Positions 1 to 9,561 of a DNA stretch of 64,000 nt are shown in pieces. The stretch comes from Phyllobacteriaceae bacterium. Lineage in GTDB: Bacteria; Pseudomonadota; Alphaproteobacteria; Rhizobiales; Rhizobiaceae. The position numbers and the translations under genes are program-made. Numbering within the stretch: the stretch's first letter is position 1; each line of letters begins with the position of its first letter. A model generated the notes under the pieces. The model was not told the DNA's origin, made no database searches, and saw only the letters and a list, made by a program, of their open reading frames with translations. The stretch covers positions 248,001-312,000 of the forward strand of contig JADJTR010000004.1 in assembly GCA_016711085.1 (NCBI GenBank), written 5' to 3'.

Positions 1-686
1 GATCATGGCTGACGAAGATTTTCGACATGTCGCCGAGCGTCGCCGTGATACCCGCCTGATTGACGGTCATCGTCGGGGCCGGGAAGGCCGCGCGGTCGAT
101 CCTCGCGATGATGCGAGGCGCATTTCGCGGCATGCCGGTCCGCCCCAAACCGTCGAGATCGGCAGCAGAAAGGCGGAAATTGGCGATGTTGACGGTGTCG
201 TCGACGTCAGCCACTTCTGCGATCTCGACCACCGGTCCGCCGGGTCCGGTGACATCGCCGGACAATTCGGCGTTGACCGCATGGGTGTTCGGCGGAACCT
301 GATCGGAAAAGTCGAACCTAAGGTTTTCAAGAAGGGTGGCGACCACGGGGCTGTCGAAGAAACCGCCCCGGGCTTCAATGCCGAAATGGATGTTGTAGCG
401 GATGTAGTCGCACGACAATTGCTCGCCGGTCTTGGTGAAGAAGTTTCGGCCCAAGGGCATCGGCCTGTCGGGCGTGACCAGTTTTTCGACGATCTCCGGC
501 GGCAGCTCATGACGCCGCCGGGCAGGTTTTCAGGGTCGGCGATTGCGCGTAGGCAGGCGCCGCGACGAGAGCGCCGAGCGCGGCGAGGCCGGCCGCGGCG
601 CGCTTGAATGTCGTGAAGGCGTTCATGGCGATGGCTCCAGCCGTGATGTTTGAACTGCGGGTGAAAAGGGTGCGGAACGGGTTCAT
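1..686 (-). CDS. Secreted protein of unknown function (partial, frameshifted)
   Basis: The gene runs off the left edge. It starts at ATG 686, preceded by GGGAGG at good spacing. The N-terminus holds a secretion signal ending in APAYA-Q about 45 residues in. That frame stops at about 505, and a continuous protein-like frame resumes just past it, opening with residues LPPEIVEKL, and stays open to base 1. One extra base near 510–520 would explain this. The mature part has one early Cys, many acidic residues and no domain I recognise. It starts 12 bp after the stop of the upstream secreted beta-propeller-like gene, so the two are probably one operon. It is secreted; its function is unknown. Confidence 0.6.
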
Positions 687-697
687 GTTCGCCTCCC

Positions 698-2649
698 TCA
701 CGGTTCGCAGCTGACATCGGGCGTCGGCAACGGCATCGTCACCACGCAGCAGGGGAAACTTCCGCCCTTCTTGGCGTCGGAATCCTTGTAGAAGCACATG
801 TTGATGTCGACGGTCTCGCCGGGATAGTGGCCGGTGACGCCGAGCGTATAAGGCGACCCGGGCGGAACCGTCTGCATCAGCGGCGAAACCGAGGTCCCCG
901 CCGTTCCCGGCGTCGCTTTCAGCGAATCGAAGCCGTAGCCTGTCTTGTCGTTGAGGTAGAGATCGGCCTCCAGCCCGCCCGGCGTGCAGTAATAGGCGAG
1001 ATCGGTCAGCTCCACGCAGGGCGAGGCGACCGGCGGGATCGTCGGCGGATAATAGGGTTCGTACCAGCCGGCCCGGCCTTCGCACGGCCGCCAGACTTCG
1101 ACGTCGCCGACATGCCCCTTGAAGTCGGGGTCCTCGAACAGCCCGTCATTGTCGACGAACCACGAGCCGAATGGAGGTACATTGGCGGGCTTGACCAGAT
1201 CGAGCCGCGTCAGCTGCACGCCGTGAACGTTGAACGGACCGCCGGGCAGCAACTGCGCTTCCAGCGCCGGGTTGTTGCGCAGATCGTCGCCGGTCTTGAC
1301 GATGGTGTCGACACAGACGGATTGGTCGAGGAAGCCGTTGGAATCGTAGCCGTATTGAAGGTCGATGCCACCGTCGGTCTGGCGGTTCGCCTCGGGGAAA
1401 CCGACCGCGTATTCCTGCGGGACCGGGACCCAGACGCTTTCGGTGGCCGGATCGTCCGGATTTTCGCGCCAGTAGCGGATCACCTCGCCGTCGCCGGTGT
1501 CGGCGAAGCGGGTATAATCGTAACGGTTCTGCGTCTCGCCGCGCTGGGCCAGATACATGAAGCCGTGATTGTCGAAGACGATGTCAGTGACCGGCAATTC
1601 CTTGTCGGCCGCCACGTCGAGTTCCCAGCGCGCGTCGGCGGCGAAAGTACCGTCGCGGTTGATGCCGACGGACCAGATCTGCGCCTTGGCGCCGACCGCG
1701 TACCACAACCTGCCGCCATGGGCGGCGACGCCGAAGACGCGGCGCTCGTCGGCCGTCCACGCCCAGGTTTCGGGATCCTCCGCGTCGAAGGACGGCCCGG
1801 CGATGTCGAGCACCGAGCCATCGTCGGAAACCGGCGCGAAGCCGCGCACCGGACGGCCGTTGACGCCATGATCGAACGAGTCGAGCACCGCGCCGTCCGC
1901 CGAAATACGGTGGATCATGCCGGTGTCGAGATCGGAGGCGTAGAACTGCCGGTGCGCCTTGTCGAAGACGACGTCGGCGAGCCCGGGGCCGCTGTTGGTG
2001 TCGACGGTGGCGAACAGGGTGGCTTGTCCGGTCACGCCGTCGATGCGGTAGATGGAGCCTGGAAATCCGGCGAGGTTCTTGCCCCACTGGCCATCCATGA
2101 AGGTCGCGCCGGCCTTGCCCTTGCGCTGACGCTCGGGCCGGCCGTCCTCGTCCTCGTCCGGCGTGACGATATGCAGGCCAAACAGCGAGGTCGCGCCGGC
2201 GTAGAGGTCGGGTATGCCGGTCGGGACGCCATTTTCGACGCCGTCGTCAAAGGTCAGGCCGAACACGAGGCCGATATCGGCGTTCAACACCTTGTACGGC
2301 TCGGGAGTATAAACCAGCTGGCCGGCGGCCGGGCCGCCGAGCGCGCGCACATCGTGGATGCGCACCGATGGCTGGTTCATGTCGATCATCAACTCGTCGA
2401 TCGGATCGACGCCGGGGGCCAGCCGTCCTCGAAACCCGGGATGGTGGTTCCCGGAAAACCGGAGACCGCCATGGCGCCGGGATGGATGACCGGTTCGATC
2501 TCCTGAGAACGCACCGGCGTAGCCCAGAGCAGAGCCATCGCCGCCAAGACGGCGCCGAAGGCGCTGAAGGCGAGAAGCTTCTGCTGGCGTTGCCGGTGAC
2601 TGAAATTGTCGGCGATCACGGCGCTGGTCGAGAATCGAACGTTGGTCAT
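698..2649 (-). CDS. Secreted beta-propeller-like protein (frameshifted)
   Basis: Start ATG 2649 gives MTNVRFST and a hydrophobic signal segment ending near ATPVRSQE. This frame breaks in a run of five G at 2414–2418 (C on the coding strand). Adding one base joins it to the 560-residue downstream frame, which opens with VDPIDELMIDMNQ and ends at 698. The mature protein has repeated blade-like stretches (DVVFDKAHRQFYASD, DIVFDNHGFMYLAQR) typical of secreted beta-propellers, and a C-terminal region with paired cysteines. I cannot name the family. It is divergent from the ECF sigma gene across about 410 bp and is probably cotranscribed with the secreted protein downstream. Confidence 0.6.
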
Positions 2650-2812
2650 GGCTCCCTCCGCGCGGGTGTACCGAAGTCCGGAGGCGGCCCGCGCGGGGGT
2701 CCACGCCCCGGAAAAATCCGGCTGCGCCGCAAACATTGCCCCTGTTCGTTCACCGCTGACGCTACGACGCGCGTAACCCTGCGTCAATCTGTCAATTGCC
2801 CTTCGCTGAAAT

Positions 2813-2834
2813 GGTTTCGGACTTCCCCGAAACC
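2813..2834. promoter_or_regulatory. Inverted repeat in the divergent sigma/secreted-protein promoter region
   Basis: Perfect 8-bp arms GGTTTCGG and CCGAAACC flank a 6-bp spacer. It lies in the 411-bp space (2650–3060) between the secreted-protein operon and the ECF sigma gene, which holds no other gene I can support. It may be an operator or a short hairpin. I could not place a convincing ECF-type -35/-10 pair beside it. Confidence 0.3.
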
Positions 2835-3060
2835 CGTCTCGTTCCCGTGTTGCGGACATGCGATCGCTCCTCTTTCACCCATGGCGCGGGCATTCGTGCC
2901 CGGTTGTTGGGTCGTGGCGGATGCGTTCAGGGTTCACGCCGGCGCGGGAAAAAACACACCGTTGCAAAATCCGGCAAAAGCCGTGAACCTTCGCGCCGCA
3001 AGGGTCGACAGAGGGGACGGCGAGCGCGTCCGGAAATCCTGGATGACGAATACAGGTTCG

Positions 3061-3615
3061 ATGCATAACGACGGCGAACTCGTCCGACGGGTGGCTGACG
3101 GCGACAAGGCCGCCATTCGCCTTCTGTTTCACCGGCACCACGCCCGGATCTTCCGGTTCGTGGCGCGCATGACGAGGTCGGAATCCGTGGCGGACGATGT
3201 GGCCAACGACGTGTTTCTCGAACTCTGGCGGCAAGCCGGAAAGTTCGAAGGCCGTTCGGAAGTCTCCACCTGGCTGCTCGGTATCGCCCGCTTCAAGGCG
3301 CTTTCGGCGCTGCGCAAGCGGACGGAGGACGAACTCGACGACGAACGGGCCGAAAATGTCGCCGACGCTTCGGATGATCCCGAAACGATGGCGATGAAGG
3401 AATCGAAATCGGTTCGCATTCGCCGCCTCGTCGACATGCTGCCGACCGAGCATCGCGTCGTGATCGACCTTGCCTATTATCACGGCCGCTCGGTGGCCGA
3501 GATCGGCGAGGTCCTCGCGATACCGGTGGCGACGGTGAAAACCCGGATGTTTTATGCGCGAAAGAAGCTCGGCGAAGCCCTTCAGGCCGCCGGACAGGAC
3601 AGGGGATGGCCATGA
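3061..3615 (+). CDS. ECF-family RNA polymerase sigma factor
   Basis: This is a 184-residue sigma-70 factor of extracytoplasmic-function size. The region 2 segment (about residues 10–75, LLFHRHHARIFRFVARM) is followed by the sigma-2.4-like STWLLGIARFKAL. The region 4 helix-turn-helix is near the C-terminus (LAYYHGRSVAEIGEVL, then VATVKTRMFYARKKL). I chose ATG 3061, where family similarity begins; ATG 3043 is an in-frame alternative. It overlaps the anti-sigma gene by 10 bp, as expected for translational coupling. It probably directs transcription of the flanking envelope genes; that target set is inferred. Confidence 0.85.
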   Translation: MHNDGELVRRVADGDKAAIRLLFHRHHARIFRFVARMTRSESVADDVANDVFLELWRQAGKFEGRSEVSTWLLGIARFKALSALRKRTEDELDDERAENVADASDDPETMAMKESKSVRIRRLVDMLPTEHRVVIDLAYYHGRSVAEIGEVLAIPVATVKTRMFYARKKLGEALQAAGQDRGWP

Positions 3616-4250
3616 ACGCCGAACCGAAAACGACGCTGCGCGACGAAATGGAAAGCCTGCTGCCGTTCTATCTCAACGGCACGCTCGACGGCGACGATCT
3701 GGTCCGCTTCGACGCCTGGCTGGCCGCCGATCCGGCCGGGGCCGAAACTCTGGCCGCCGCCGAAGCCGAGTTCGCCGCTTCCATGGTCGCCAACGAGGCG
3801 ATACGGCCGCGGGCCGACGCGCTGTCGCGATTCTCCGTCGCGCTCGACCGCCAGGCGCGGCCGGCGCCGGTCAATACGCTGCTGGCGCGGGCGTCGTCAT
3901 GGTTCGCGTCGAAGCCGGCATGGTTGCCCTGGGCGGCCGCAGCGGCCATGCTGGCCGTGGTCGCCGTTCAGGCGATCACCCTGAACGCCGCCGGCGATGG
4001 ACCGCAAGTCGCCGGCGCTCCGGCGGTCGACGCGCCTTTTGCCCTGATTGCCTTCAAGGCCGACGCACCGGTCGAACGGGTCGCCGCGATTTTGTCGGAA
4101 ACCGGCGCGACTATTGTCGACGGCCCGAAGCCGGGCGGGTTCTTTCGTGTCGCCATTCCGGCGACCGACGGAACGGCCTATGATGCGATCGTGAAGCGCA
4201 TCACCGACAGCGGGCTGGTCGACGGCATGATGCCGGGCATCCGGCCCTGA
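3606..4250 (+). CDS. Anti-sigma factor, membrane-anchored
   Basis: This 214-residue protein overlaps the sigma gene by 10 bp. The N-terminal part (to about residue 45) resembles a cytoplasmic anti-sigma segment (LLPFYLNGTLDGDDLVRFDAWL) without a clear zinc-binding HxxxCxxC. One transmembrane helix lies near residues 100–120 (WLPWAAAAAMLAVVAVQAI). The C-terminal extracytoplasmic part has a beta-alpha-beta pattern (ALIAFKADAPVERVAAIL, then FFRVAIPATDGTAYDAIV). That pattern resembles the propeptide-like region of the neighbouring peptidase. It probably holds the ECF factor at the membrane until a signal or cleavage releases it. Confidence 0.75.
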   Translation: MAMNAEPKTTLRDEMESLLPFYLNGTLDGDDLVRFDAWLAADPAGAETLAAAEAEFAASMVANEAIRPRADALSRFSVALDRQARPAPVNTLLARASSWFASKPAWLPWAAAAAMLAVVAVQAITLNAAGDGPQVAGAPAVDAPFALIAFKADAPVERVAAILSETGATIVDGPKPGGFFRVAIPATDGTAYDAIVKRITDSGLVDGMMPGIRP

Positions 4251-4260
4251 GGAGAGCGGC

Positions 4261-5754
4261 ATGCGGAACTGGACGAGGATGTGTTTCGCCGGTTTGCTGG
4301 CGACGACTCTGATGTCGCCGGCGCTGGCGCAAACGGCGGGCCAGGGCAACGGGCCGTCGAACGGCGGCAAGGCCAGCGGGCATTCGAACGGCGTCATCCT
4401 CGAATGGCAGCCGGGCTGCAGCAAAGGCGGCGGTGCGTCCGCCAGTCGGGGGTGCGGCCGCAGCAATCCGAAAAAGCCGGTGGGCGAGAAGCCACGAAAA
4501 ATTGTTCGCGTTCCCCTGCCCAATCCGAAGCGCGTGATTGTCGACCTGCCGGATCGCAATCCGGTCGTGACCGTCGCGCCGGCAAAGCCGAAAAAGCCGA
4601 AAGTCGTGCGCAAGATCGTCAAGCCAACCGGTAATGCGCCGGTTGCCCTGGCCGCTCTGCCCCGCCCGGCCGCCAAACCAGCCGCTGCGCCGGTGCTGGT
4701 CGGCGATTTCGTCGCCGACGAAGTCCTGGTGACGCTGAGCGGCGACGCCGCCATGGCCGAACAGATCGCCGGCCGGTTCAATCTCGTTGTGCGCTCGCAG
4801 CGCGCCTCCACCCTGCTCGGCCGCCGCATCGTCCGCTTCGGAATTCCCGACGGCCGCGCCCCGGAAATCGTCGTCGCCGCGCTTGGCGGCGCGGACGGGG
4901 TGGCCGCCGCCGACCTCAACGCCATCTACTCGCTGCAGGCGATGCGCGCGCCGAAAAACTATGCGTTCGAGCGCATCGGGCTGCAATCCGGCAAATCGAA
5001 TGGCGAAGGCGTCGCCATCGCCGTCATCGATTCGGCGACCGATACGCGCCACCCTGCCCTTAAATCGGCCTATGCCGGATTTTTCGACGCCTTGCCTGAT
5101 TTCCCCGTCGTCGACGCCGCCCACGGCACCGCCGTCGGCGGCTTGATCGCCGGCGGCGGCAATTTGCCCGGCATGGCCCCGAAGGCGCGCATCTTTCACG
5201 CCCGCGCCTTCGAAAACGGCAAATCGACAATGGACGCGATTCTCGCCGCCTTCGATTGGGCGGTTTCGCAGAATGCCCGCATCGTCAATATGAGTTTCGC
5301 CGGCCCGCAGAACGGGCTGATGCGGAGCGCCTGCGAAGCCGCCCTGGAGCGTGGCGTCGTGCTTGTCGCGGCGGCGGGTAACAACGGACCGGAGGCCAAA
5401 CCGGCCTATCCGGGCGCTTATCCCGGCGTCATTGCCGTCACGGCCACCAGCGAACGCGACACGCTGATGCCGCAAGCCAATCGCGGCGACTATGTTTTCG
5501 TCGCCGCGCCGGGCGTCGATGTCGTGGCGCCGACGCCGGGCGGCGGCGCCGATTTCATGACCGGCACGTCCTTCGCCGCGGCGATCGCCTCGGGCGCCAT
5601 CGCCAATCTGATCGCCGCCGACCCGACGCGCGATGACAATTGGGTGGCGCGGACCTTGTCGGCCACGGCGCGCGATCTCGGCGCGGCTGGCCGCGACGCC
5701 GATTTCGGCTATGGCCTGTTGACGGTCGGCGCCGCAATGGCGGCGGCGCGATAA
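4261..5754 (+). CDS. S8 family (subtilisin-like) serine peptidase, secreted
   Basis: This 497-residue protein has a signal peptide ending SPALAQ, then a Gly/Ser/Asn-rich and Lys/Pro-rich linker. A propeptide-like domain spans roughly residues 155–225, and the S8 catalytic domain follows. The triad is visible: D257 in AVIDSATD, H288 in HGTAVGGLIAG and S437 in GTSFAAAIASG, with the oxyanion Asn in AAGNNGP. It starts 10 bp after the anti-sigma stop with a GAGGAG Shine-Dalgarno, making a sigma–anti-sigma–protease operon. A role in cleaving or sensing the anti-sigma factor is an inference from this context. Confidence 0.85.
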   Translation: MRNWTRMCFAGLLATTLMSPALAQTAGQGNGPSNGGKASGHSNGVILEWQPGCSKGGGASASRGCGRSNPKKPVGEKPRKIVRVPLPNPKRVIVDLPDRNPVVTVAPAKPKKPKVVRKIVKPTGNAPVALAALPRPAAKPAAAPVLVGDFVADEVLVTLSGDAAMAEQIAGRFNLVVRSQRASTLLGRRIVRFGIPDGRAPEIVVAALGGADGVAAADLNAIYSLQAMRAPKNYAFERIGLQSGKSNGEGVAIAVIDSATDTRHPALKSAYAGFFDALPDFPVVDAAHGTAVGGLIAGGGNLPGMAPKARIFHARAFENGKSTMDAILAAFDWAVSQNARIVNMSFAGPQNGLMRSACEAALERGVVLVAAAGNNGPEAKPAYPGAYPGVIAVTATSERDTLMPQANRGDYVFVAAPGVDVVAPTPGGGADFMTGTSFAAAIASGAIANLIAADPTRDDNWVARTLSATARDLGAAGRDADFGYGLLTVGAAMAAAR

Positions 5755-5779
5755 AAACGACCCGCCGGCTGCTCCGCAT

Positions 5780-7271
5780 TCAGCGCTTCAGGAACTCGAA
5801 AACGTCAGTCTTCCCGGCCGGGCGCGGTTTGTGGTGCGCCGATTGCCGTGTCTTCGGCTGTGTGCCGATCACGGCAATGCGGCAGGCGCCTTCGACCAAT
5901 TGCAGGCCTTTCGCGCAGACGCATTGCTCTTTCGCGGCCGGCCGGACCGACTGTTTCTTGACGATCGGCCGGGCAACCGGTCTCCGGCATGCGCCGTCGA
6001 TCACGGTTTCGCCTCGCGTACAGACACAGTCGCCATCGACGGCGATCTGGCCCGGAATGCGGCATTTGGCGCGCGGCGCGGGCGGCGGATCGGGGGCCGG
6101 TTGCGGCGCCGGCTGTGGTTCCGGCGCAGGCTGTGGCAGGCTGTGGCGGTGAGCCCGCGGGAGGCGGCGGCGGCGCGACGCATGCGCCAAAAAGCGCTTC
6201 CGTCCCAACCGGGCAAACGCATTGACCGCCCACGACGACCTGCACGGCGACGGCGCATTGCGGCGCGGGAACCGGTTCGGGCGAGGGCTGGGGAGCCGGT
6301 TCCGGCGGCGGCGCGACGCACGCATCGAAGAGCGCTTCCGTTCCCTCCGGGCAAACGCATTGACCGCCCACGACGACCTGCCCGGCGACGGCGCATTGCG
6401 GCGCGGGAGCCGGTTCGGGCAAAGGCCGGGGAGCCGGTTCCGGCGGCGGCGGCGCGACGCACGCATCGAAGAGCGCTTCCGTCCCCTCCGGGCAAACGCA
6501 TTGACCGCCCACGACGACCTGCCCGGCGACGGCGCATTGCGGCGCGGGAGCCGGTTCGGGCGAAGGCCGGGGAGCCGGTTCCGGCGGCGGCGGCGCGCCA
6601 TCGCGCACTTTGATGCTCGCGCACGCTTCGTTGTTGGCCAAATTGACTTCGTTGGCGTTGGCTCTCAGCGCCACGCAATTGTCCAGTGAATCCATAGGAT
6701 GGCGCGGAACGAATACGTTGACCGCCATGTCGAGGAACCCGCCGGGCGCAAGCGCTACTCCCGGATGATCGCACTGATAGACGCCGGGACCGATGAGGGT
6801 GCAGGTCCATGGCGGCGACGGCGCGAAGGTCAACCAGGTTGGCGTCAGGGTGGCGACCCGATCGCGAAACGACAGTGGCCCGCGATAGGCTGCGGACCCC
6901 GCATTGCCGATACCGATCACAAAGCCGCAAAGGCCGTCCGGCGTGCAGGACCCGCCACGCGGCGCCTTCCAGATCGAGAGGTCCGTCGGTGGCGTCTGGC
7001 AGCGCGGATCGCCCGCCGGGCAACCCGCGGGCCAGGCCGTATAGGTGTTGTTCGCCCAACCCCCGTAGGGTCCCCACGATCCGCTGGGATGGCCCATTGC
7101 CGCCACGGGCGAGCCCGCGCCCGGCGATCCGGCCGGGCGACAAACCTGTTGTGCATTCGGCGGGTAGGCGGATGCGGCGGCGCCGTTTGCCGCGGCGGCG
7201 GGAACGACGAAAAGCGCGGCGAACGCCCCAAGCGCCATCGCCATACGCCTGAAATACTGATTACTGGTCAC
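5780..7271 (-). CDS. Secreted protein with three Cys-rich repeats (frameshifted near the C-terminus)
   Basis: The likely start is GTG 7271 (MTSNQYFRRMAMALGAF), giving a signal peptide ending in VVPAAAANG. An Ig/DUF11-like domain with scattered Cys follows (about residues 30–215). Then come Pro/Glu-rich linkers alternating with three near-identical modules (CAVAGQVVVGGQCVCPEG, TEALFDACV) and a fourth, more divergent one. The frame breaks at about 6130–6160 in a short duplicated CAGCCTG-type stretch. The protein continues in the next frame (PQPAPEPQPAPQPAP) to its natural stop at 5780 (DVFEFLKR). It is convergent with the S8 peptidase gene, 25 bp apart. It is probably exported and disulfide-rich; its function is unknown. 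Confidence 0.65.
6180..6600 (-). repeat. Three tandem ~130-bp coding repeats of Cys-rich modules
   Basis: Three copies of a unit encoding a Pro/Glu linker plus a four-Cys module lie head to tail with very few nucleotide differences. The third copy, at 6180–6300, is the most diverged (PVGTEALFGACV). Such near-identity at DNA level implies recent duplication or homogenisation, and copy number may vary between strains. Confidence 0.8.
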
Positions 7272-7385
7272 GCGCGGTCCCCGCCGATTACCCCGGCTGA
7301 CAAATTGTCGAGGCGCGGAGTATTCGCAATTTTGCATTTATGCGCAATGGGCCGGTTGGCGCAGCCCGCATAGCGGGACGCCGTA

Positions 7386-7787
7386 TCAACGGTTTTCGGC
7401 CGGCGCCGGCGGCACCGGAGTAGGCTTGCCGTCCTTGCCGAGCGCCACCATGATGAATTCGGCTTCTGTCACCTTGACCATGGTCTGGCTGAGATAGCGC
7501 TGCGCCCAGGCCTCCAGTTTCATTGTCATCGAGGTGCGGCCGACATGGGCGATGGCCGAATAGACCGAAAGCGTGTCGCCGATTTTGACCGGCGCCGTGA
7601 AGCTCATTTCCTTGACCGAGGCGGTCACCACCCGGCCACCCGCCCGCTCGGCGGCGCGAATGCCGCAAGCCAGGTCCATTTGCGCCATCACCCAGCCGCC
7701 GAAAATGTCGCCGGCGGCATTGGCGTCGCCGGGCATGGCGAGCGTGCGCAAGGTCAATTCGCCGTTGGGCTGTTCCGCTGCAGTCAT
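7386..7787 (-). CDS. Acyl-CoA thioesterase, YciA-type hotdog
   Basis: This 133-residue single hotdog-fold protein hydrolyses acyl-CoA to free acid and CoA. The YciA/BACH pattern is clear: DANAAGDIFGGWVMAQMDLA holds the catalytic Asp region, then VTASVKEMSFTAPVKIGDTL and MTMKLEAWAQRY. I chose ATG 7787 (MTAAEQPNGELTLRT), where family similarity starts, over the upstream ATG 7841. It is transcribed away from the GMC oxidoreductase gene. The shared 158-bp region shows no obvious operator. Confidence 0.85.
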   Translation of the reverse strand: MTAAEQPNGELTLRTLAMPGDANAAGDIFGGWVMAQMDLACGIRAAERAGGRVVTASVKEMSFTAPVKIGDTLSVYSAIAHVGRTSMTMKLEAWAQRYLSQTMVKVTEAEFIMVALGKDGKPTPVPPAPAENR

Positions 7788-7945
7788 GGCGCCATCCTCC
7801 CGCTCTGCTCCGGCGATAATCCCGCCACGCCGGGCGGTCAACGTGTCCCCGGTCGCTTTTGTCGCAAGGCGCGGCGGATTGCTTTCGGGCGAAAGCCGCC
7901 GGCCGGGGCTAACTCTTCGCCACCGAAGCGCAATCGCGGGCGGCC

Positions 7946-9561
7946 ATGGGCGAACATGACTTCATAATCGTTGGCGCGGGTTCGGCCGGTTCGGCGCTGG
8001 CCGAGCGGCTGACCGCGGACGGACGGCACAAGGCGTTGTTGCTGGAAGCCGGCGGCGGCGACCGCCGCTTATTCATCGCCATGCCGCTCGGCTACGGCAA
8101 GACGTTTTCGATCCCGCCGTCAACTGGATGTATCGCGCCGAACCCGATCCGGGACTTGCCGGCCAGGCCGATTTCTGGCCGCGCGGCAAGGTGCTGGGCG
8201 GTTCGTCGTCGATCAACGCCATGGTGTGGGTGCGCGGCGCGCGCGAGGATTTCGACGATTGGTCCGCCGCCGGCAATCCCGGTTGGGGTTACGACGATTT
8301 GTTGCCGGATTTCAAGGCGATCGAGGATTTCGACGGCGGCGAAAACGCCTGGCGCGGCGTCGGCGGTCCGGTTCATGTCAGCCGTATCGACAAAAAAATC
8401 CATCCGCTGACGCATCGCTATCTGGCGGCCGCGCAGGCGGCGGGGCTGCCAGCCAATCCGGATTTCAACGGAGCGACGCAGGAAGGCGTCGGGCTCTACC
8501 AGCTGACTGCGAAAGACGGCCGCCGTGTTTCGTCTTCGCGCGCCTTTCTGCGTCCCGCGATGAAGCGCGAGAACCTGACGGTTTTGACCGGTGCGCAGGT
8601 CACGCGGGTGCTCTTTGAGGGCAGGCGCGCCATCGGCGTCGAATACCGGTGCAACGGCCGCCTCGAAACGGCGCGCTGCCGCCGCGAGGTGATCCTGTCC
8701 GGCGGCGCGATCAATTCGCCGCAATTGTTGCAGCTCTCCGGCGTCGGCCCGGCGGACCTACTGGCGCGCCATGGGATTGCGATCGTCGCCGACAACGAAA
8801 ATGTCGGCCGCCACATGGCCGATCATCAGGGCATCAACTATTCGTGGCGCGCAAAGGCGCCGACGCTTAATCAGCGCTTGCGCCCATGGTGGGGCAAGCT
8901 GCTTGCCGGCATGGAATATCTGCTGTTGCGCAGCGGCCCGCTGTCGATTTCGATCAATCAGGGCGGCGGCTTTTTCCGCACTTCGCCGGACGAGCCGCGC
9001 CCCAACATGCAGCTCTATTTCCAGGCGTTCTCGACCGTGATTCCAAAGCCCGGCGAACGCCCGGTGCTCAACCCCGATCCGTGGCCCGGCTTCTCCATCG
9101 GCCTGTCCAATTGCCGGACCCACAATCGCGGCACGGTCGAAATCGCTTCCCCCGACCCGTTCACGGCGCCACGCATCGTCGCCAATGCGTTCAGCCATGA
9201 AAAGGACGTCGCCGACATGCTGGCGGCGGTCAAATTCCTGCGGACCATCGCCGCGCAGCAGCCGATCGCCGAAATCATCGAAGCCGAAATCGTGCCCGGC
9301 CCCTCGGTGCAATCCGACGACGACCTGATCGCCGATTTCCGCAAACGCTCCGGCACCGTCTATCATCCTTGTTCGACCTGCCGCATGGGCCCCGATCCGG
9401 AACACAGCGTCGTCGACAGCCGGTTGCGCGTTCACGGCGTCGACGGCTTGCGGGTCGCCGACGCCTCGATCTTCCCCAATCTCATCGCCGGCAACACCAA
9501 CGCCGCCGCCATCCTCGTTGGCTGGAAAGCCGGCGCGATCATCCTGGAGGACCACGCATGA
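7946..9561 (+). CDS. GMC family FAD-dependent oxidoreductase, choline-dehydrogenase-like (frameshifted)
   Basis: About 538 residues after repair. The dinucleotide-binding motif GAGSAG lies at residues 10–15. The frame breaks in a T4 run at 8105–8108; adding one T restores GYGKTFFDPAVNWMYRAEPD and the family reads on. The GMC signature (RGKVLGGSSSINAMV) and the C-terminal pair are present: His in VYHPCSTCRMG and Asn in NLIAGNTNAAAI. It oxidises an alcohol with FAD, substrate unknown. Its stop overlaps the next gene by 4 bp (ATGA), suggesting a sugar- or alcohol-catabolic operon. Confidence 0.85.

Noticed and set aside
827..2506. 559-residue plus-strand open frame
   Set aside because: Arg/Asp-rich antisense shadow of the beta-propeller gene, with no signal or domain.
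5831..6689. Plus-strand repeat-containing frames over the Cys-module region
   Set aside because: Arg-rich artefacts of the repeated minus-strand coding DNA.
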